Shown: positions 4,981 through 5,782 of the stretch, in pieces
Layout: the number at the start of each line of letters is the position of its first letter
How positions within the stretch are numbered: position 1 is the first letter of the stretch
Assembly (NCBI GenBank): GCA_039026555.1
Contig: JBCCMB010000162.1
Location: forward strand, 1 to 5,782
Length of the DNA stretch: 5,782 bases
Direction of reading: 5' to 3'
Origin: JBCCMB01 sp039026555
Lineage (GTDB): Bacteria > Pseudomonadota > Alphaproteobacteria > Caulobacterales > Hyphomonadaceae
Translations under genes and position numbers: made by a program
The notes under the pieces: model-generated
The model's database searches: none
Seen by the model: only the letters and a program-made list of their open reading frames with translations
What the model was told of the DNA's origin: nothing

Positions 4981-5733
4981 TCAGCGGATGCGGCGTTTCA
5001 GGCGTTGATAATCGACCTTGGAATTGTGTCGTTTGTCCATTGGTATGTCGGAGACGATCACTGCCTCTAACCCGTCAATGGCTAGGCTCGCCGCGCGATC
5101 TTGCATGTCCTTGGGGTCCAAACGTGCGCCTTTCCCGCCGGCTAGAGCCAATCGCTTGCGCCCATCTCCGGCTAAAAGCGCCGCCTGGCGGACGCCAGGC
5201 CAGCTTAGGGCCGCCGTTTCGACGGCGAATGGATAAAGGCCGCCGGCGCCCGCATCCTTTCGGCCAAGCAGCCAAATCCGCCCCTTGTCATCTCGTCGCG
5301 CCGCATCGCCGGTGCGGTGCCAAATCTCGCCATCGCGCTCAACCTTAACAGCCGCGTTTTGCACTCGGTCCAAATAACCCTTGTTCACATGCGATCCGGC
5401 GACCCACACTTCATCCTCTTCAAGATCGAGCTTGATTTCAGGTATAGGCGATCCCGCCAACAATCCGCCGCCAGACGCCATTTTGTCCCAATCCGATTTG
5501 GAAATGTCATGCGCCTCAATATGGGCGATCGGCTCCGCTTCAGTCGATCCATAAACCGCGTGAACGCGGGCGTTGGGCGCCGCGTTGACGAGGCCCTGGA
5601 TCAAATTTGGGAAGACCGGACCGCCGCCCGTGAACACAGCGTCCAGCTTGTTCAATGAGGGCCCGTCGCTTGTGGCGATACGGCGCGACAATGATGTTGT
5701 CGGACGGCTCAGACTCGGAGTCGCCGATGGCAA
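4981..5733 (-). pseudogene. C-terminal half of an AMP-dependent (ANL, OleC-like) synthetase, frame broken near its 5' end
   Basis: ANL enzymes activate a carboxylic acid as an acyl-adenylate. Numbering residues from the first in-frame start-type codon (TTG at 5733), visible motifs are VFTGGGPVFPNLI (33-45), the adenine-binding YGSTEAEPIAHI (61-72), EVWVAGSHVNKGYLD (108-122), IWHRTGD with the ribose-binding Asp (137-143), GRIWLLGRKD (151-160), and the C-terminal DKRHNSKVDYQRLKRR with the probable catalytic Lys239. The RHNSK form and the VFTGGGPV block recall OleC-like acyl-AMP ligases. The N-terminal half, including the P-loop, is missing: upstream the frame hits a TAG at 5763-5761, only 9 codons before the TTG. 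The adjacent frame stays open to the window edge and could be the original upstream frame, with the shift near 5683. It may therefore be a pseudogene, or a sequencing error in an intact gene. A functional protein starting at TTG is unlikely. Confidence 0.65.
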
Positions 5734-5782
5734 GCGACGATTGCGCGTGGTTGATTGAACCTAGCCTCCTCGCCGACGACAC

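Noticed and set aside
1..5782. CRISPR arrays, insertion sequences, defence genes or other mobile elements
   Set aside because: No direct repeat arrays, transposase motifs or element ends were seen; the window is mostly a conserved ribosomal operon.

Overview
The window is a GC-rich stretch of what looks like an alphaproteobacterial chromosome. Essentially all the coding lies on the minus strand, so the genes read from right to left. The lineage is inferred from the ribosomal proteins, especially the L3 core with its RWNFGGLRATHG and HRSHGSTGQCQDPGK blocks. I cannot place it more finely without a search.

Layout, right to left in transcription order. (1) About 5782-4981 holds the C-terminal half of an AMP-dependent (ANL-type, OleC-like) synthetase. 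Its frame is broken by a stop close to the window edge, so it is probably a frameshifted or decayed gene. (2) 4980-4914 is a short gap with two perfect 12-bp palindromes. (3) 4820-4437 is an unrecognised small four-helix membrane protein, followed at once by a probable intrinsic terminator (4431-4408). (4) 4384-4356 is a very good sigma70-type promoter, followed by a leader of about 140 nt with two hairpins that each carry a two-base bulge. (5) 4206 to the left edge is the S10 ribosomal protein operon in canonical order: rpsJ (S10), rplC (L3), rplD (L4), rplW (L23), rplB (L2), rpsS (S19), rplV (L22) and the first 42 codons of rpsC (S3). Junctions are tight (overlaps of 1 nt or gaps of 1-11 nt), and most Shine-Dalgarno sequences sit inside the end of the preceding gene, which fits one translationally coupled transcript.

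The striking feature is in rplC and rplD. Both proteins are about 100 residues longer than the usual bacterial family members. The extra C-termini are homologous to each other: 86 residues align without a gap, with 40 identities by hand count. Each begins with a helix-hairpin-helix (HhH) signature (VLIDGxGxKxA) and ends in a shared EWxxQAKE...PRAxVD tail. Two adjacent, non-homologous ribosomal proteins therefore carry the same accessory domain. As far as I remember, related HhH tails occur on L21 and NuoE of alphaproteobacteria; the paired occurrence on L3 and L4 is the observation most worth following up.

The operon's own terminator and promoter, with no tuf/fusA genes directly upstream, suggest that it is uncoupled from the str operon here. 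The L4 encoded by the operon and the structured leader make L4-type feedback control conceivable, but that is inference only.
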